Program-made: the position numbers and the translations under genes
Shown: positions 62,632 to 64,000 of the stretch, one piece after another
How the letters are laid out: every line of letters begins with the position of its first letter
How positions within the stretch are numbered: position 1 is the first letter of the stretch
The notes under the pieces: generated by a model
Seen by the model: only the letters and a program-made list of their open reading frames with translations
What the model was told of the DNA's origin: nothing
Databases searched by the model: none
Assembly: GCA_016719405.1 (NCBI GenBank)
Contig: JADJZE010000022.1
Coordinates: 145,132 to 209,131 of the forward strand
From: Candidatus Aalborgicola lynettensis
Lineage (GTDB): Bacteria > Pseudomonadota > Gammaproteobacteria > Burkholderiales > Burkholderiaceae_C
Length of the DNA: 64,000 bases
Direction: 5' to 3'

Positions 62632-64000
62632 CCCAACAATTTGAACAACTCACCCGCGAACTGATCGACAGCCTCAAGGCCATTTGTGCCGCCTACGGCT
62701 TGGGCAACGATGGCAATGAATTCAAGATCATCACCCAGGTCTTTCTTTACAAGTTCCTGAACGACAAGTTCGCTTATCAAGCCAAGAAAATCCGGCCCGA
62801 GCTTGCCAAGGCCGAGAGCTGGGAAGCCGCCATTGCTGCACTGAGCGCCAATGACCTAGACATGCTGCAACTGCAGATGGGGCCGGACACTGCCCGCCTC
62901 AAACCCGAGCACTTCATCGCCCACCTGTGGAACCGCCAGAACGCACCGGAATTCGCCAAGCTGTTCGACGACACCCTGCGCGACATTGCGATTACCAACA
63001 ACGACATCTTCGCCGTCAAGACCGATGGCGGCGCCAAGATCACCTTGTTCGACCGCGTCAGCGAATTCATCACCGACCCCTCCAAGCGCGACGCCTTTTG
63101 CCGCGCCGTCATCAACAAGCTGGGCGACTTCAGCTTTGAGCGCATCTTTAACGAGAAGTACGACTTCTACGCTGCGCTGTTTGAATACCTCATCAAGGAC
63201 TACAACAAAGACAGCGGCGGCAAATACGCCGAGTACTACACCCCGCACGCCGTGGCCAAGATCATGGCCGCCATCTTGGTGCCCGAAGCAGTGCGTGGCA
63301 AGGTGAACAACGTCAGCTGCTACGACCCTTCAGCGGGCTCGGGCACGCTGCTGATGAACATTGCCCACGCCATCGGCGAGCAGCGCTGCAGCATCTATTC
63401 GCAAGACATCTCGCAAAAGTCCTCCAGCTTGCTGCGCCTGAACCTGATTTTGAACAACCTGGTGCATTCCATCCCCAACATCATCAGGGCAACACCATGC
63501 TCCACCCCTACCACCGGGGTGGAAAGGCGCTGAAAGTTTGACTACATCGTCAGCAACCCTCCGTTCAAGATGGATTTCTCCGACTTTCAGGAATGAGCTG
63601 GACTCAAAGAGCATCAGGAGCGTTCTTCGCCGGGGTGCCGAATATTCCGAAGCAGGCCAAGGACAAGATGGCCATCTACCAGCTCTTCTTGCAGCACATC
63701 ATTTATTCCTTGAAACCCGGCGGCAAAGCCGCCGTGGTGGTGCCAACCGGATTTATCACCGCGCAAAGCGGCATCGACAAAGGCATCCGCCAGCATCTGG
63801 TGGATAACAAAATGCTGGCGGGCGTGGTCTCCATGCCCAGCAACATCTTCGCCACCACCGGCACCAACGTCTCCATTTTGTTCATCGATGCGGCCAACAA
63901 AACCGACGTGGTGTTGATCGACGCCTCCGGTCTCGGCACAAGGGTCAAGGACGGCAAGAACCAGAAAACCTTGCTCTCGGAAGCAGAAGAAGACCGCATC
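62625..64000 (+). pseudogene. hsdM: Type I DNA methylase M subunit, frameshifted and cut by the window end
   Basis: Starting at TTG 62625, the first 290 residues are a normal HsdM: an N-terminal helical region, YAEYYTPHAVAKIM and the SAM-binding motif DPSAGSGTLLMNIAHAIG. At about 63485 the frame is lost. The family sequence continues over several frames: QGNTMLHPYH, then FDYIVSNPPFKMDFSDF with the catalytic NPPF, RNELDSK, and FFAGVPNIPKQAKDKMAIYQ onward to the window end. At least four shifts occur in 140 bases. Unless the sequence is faulty, no methylase is made. An hsdS gene would be expected beyond the window. Confidence 0.8.

Noticed and set aside
1..64000. tRNA, rRNA, phage integrase/attachment sites, IS transposases
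   Set aside because: None was recognised on either strand; a tRNAscan or ISfinder search would settle this.

Overview
The window looks like chromosomal DNA of a GC-rich betaproteobacterium of the family Comamonadaceae, probably close to Rhodoferax. This rests on gene order (hpf-ptsN-hprK, fur, then bamE-dapB-exbB-exbD-leuS-lptE-holA; nudJ next to mnmA), on the beta-type glutathione pathway and on a dense family of short palindromic repeats. No rRNA, tRNA, prophage or CRISPR was seen. Names come from reading motifs and gene order, not from database searches.

Layout. 1-9300: a 5'-truncated kinase fused to a universal stress domain, srkA, three neighbouring broken genes (haem protein, Rossmann/DUF2520 protein, alpha/beta hydrolase), a PAP2 phosphatase coupled to a GT39 glycosyltransferase, a class II amidotransferase and a small outer-membrane barrel. 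9400-17350: two small unknown genes, gshB, a BenE-type transporter, kup, gshA and a frameshifted proA. 17400-25560: a signalling block with a chemoreceptor, histidine kinase, HD-GYP response regulator, truncated response regulator and three orphan periplasmic binding proteins without any permease or ATPase. 25560-38000: a housekeeping block (holA, an Lrp-type regulator, lptE, leuS, exbD, exbB, dapB, bamE, fur, hprK, ptsN, hpf, corA, mtnN). 37900-46150: fadD, pntBA, nudJ, an inserted DUF4143 ATPase and mnmA. 46400-52050: an efflux operon running leftwards (membrane fusion protein, RND pump, DUF2892, OsmC, CsoR-family repressor) with a clear operator between -35 and -10. 52190-57710: small genes, hslR and part of a type II secretion cluster (gspC, gspGHIJK). 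57690-64000: a broken outer-membrane gene pair cut by a type I restriction-modification island (Fic remnant, hsdR, hsdM) that runs off the right end.

Three themes cross the region. First, a roughly 50-60 bp palindromic element occurs at least ten times, in intergenic DNA, at gene ends and inside coding frames (srkA, leuS, twice in proA); mnmA has two other in-frame perfect palindromes. Second, frameshifts cluster at a few places (2574-5335, proA, the starts of both tandem binding proteins, hslR, gspI, 58800, hsdR/hsdM), while large genes between them (leuS, the RND pump, kup, pntAB) are intact. Real decay and local sequence error both remain possible. Third, several regulatory structures are visible: a two-state leader before corA, a terminator just before ptsN, and palindromes before the DUF4143 ATPase and the efflux operon.
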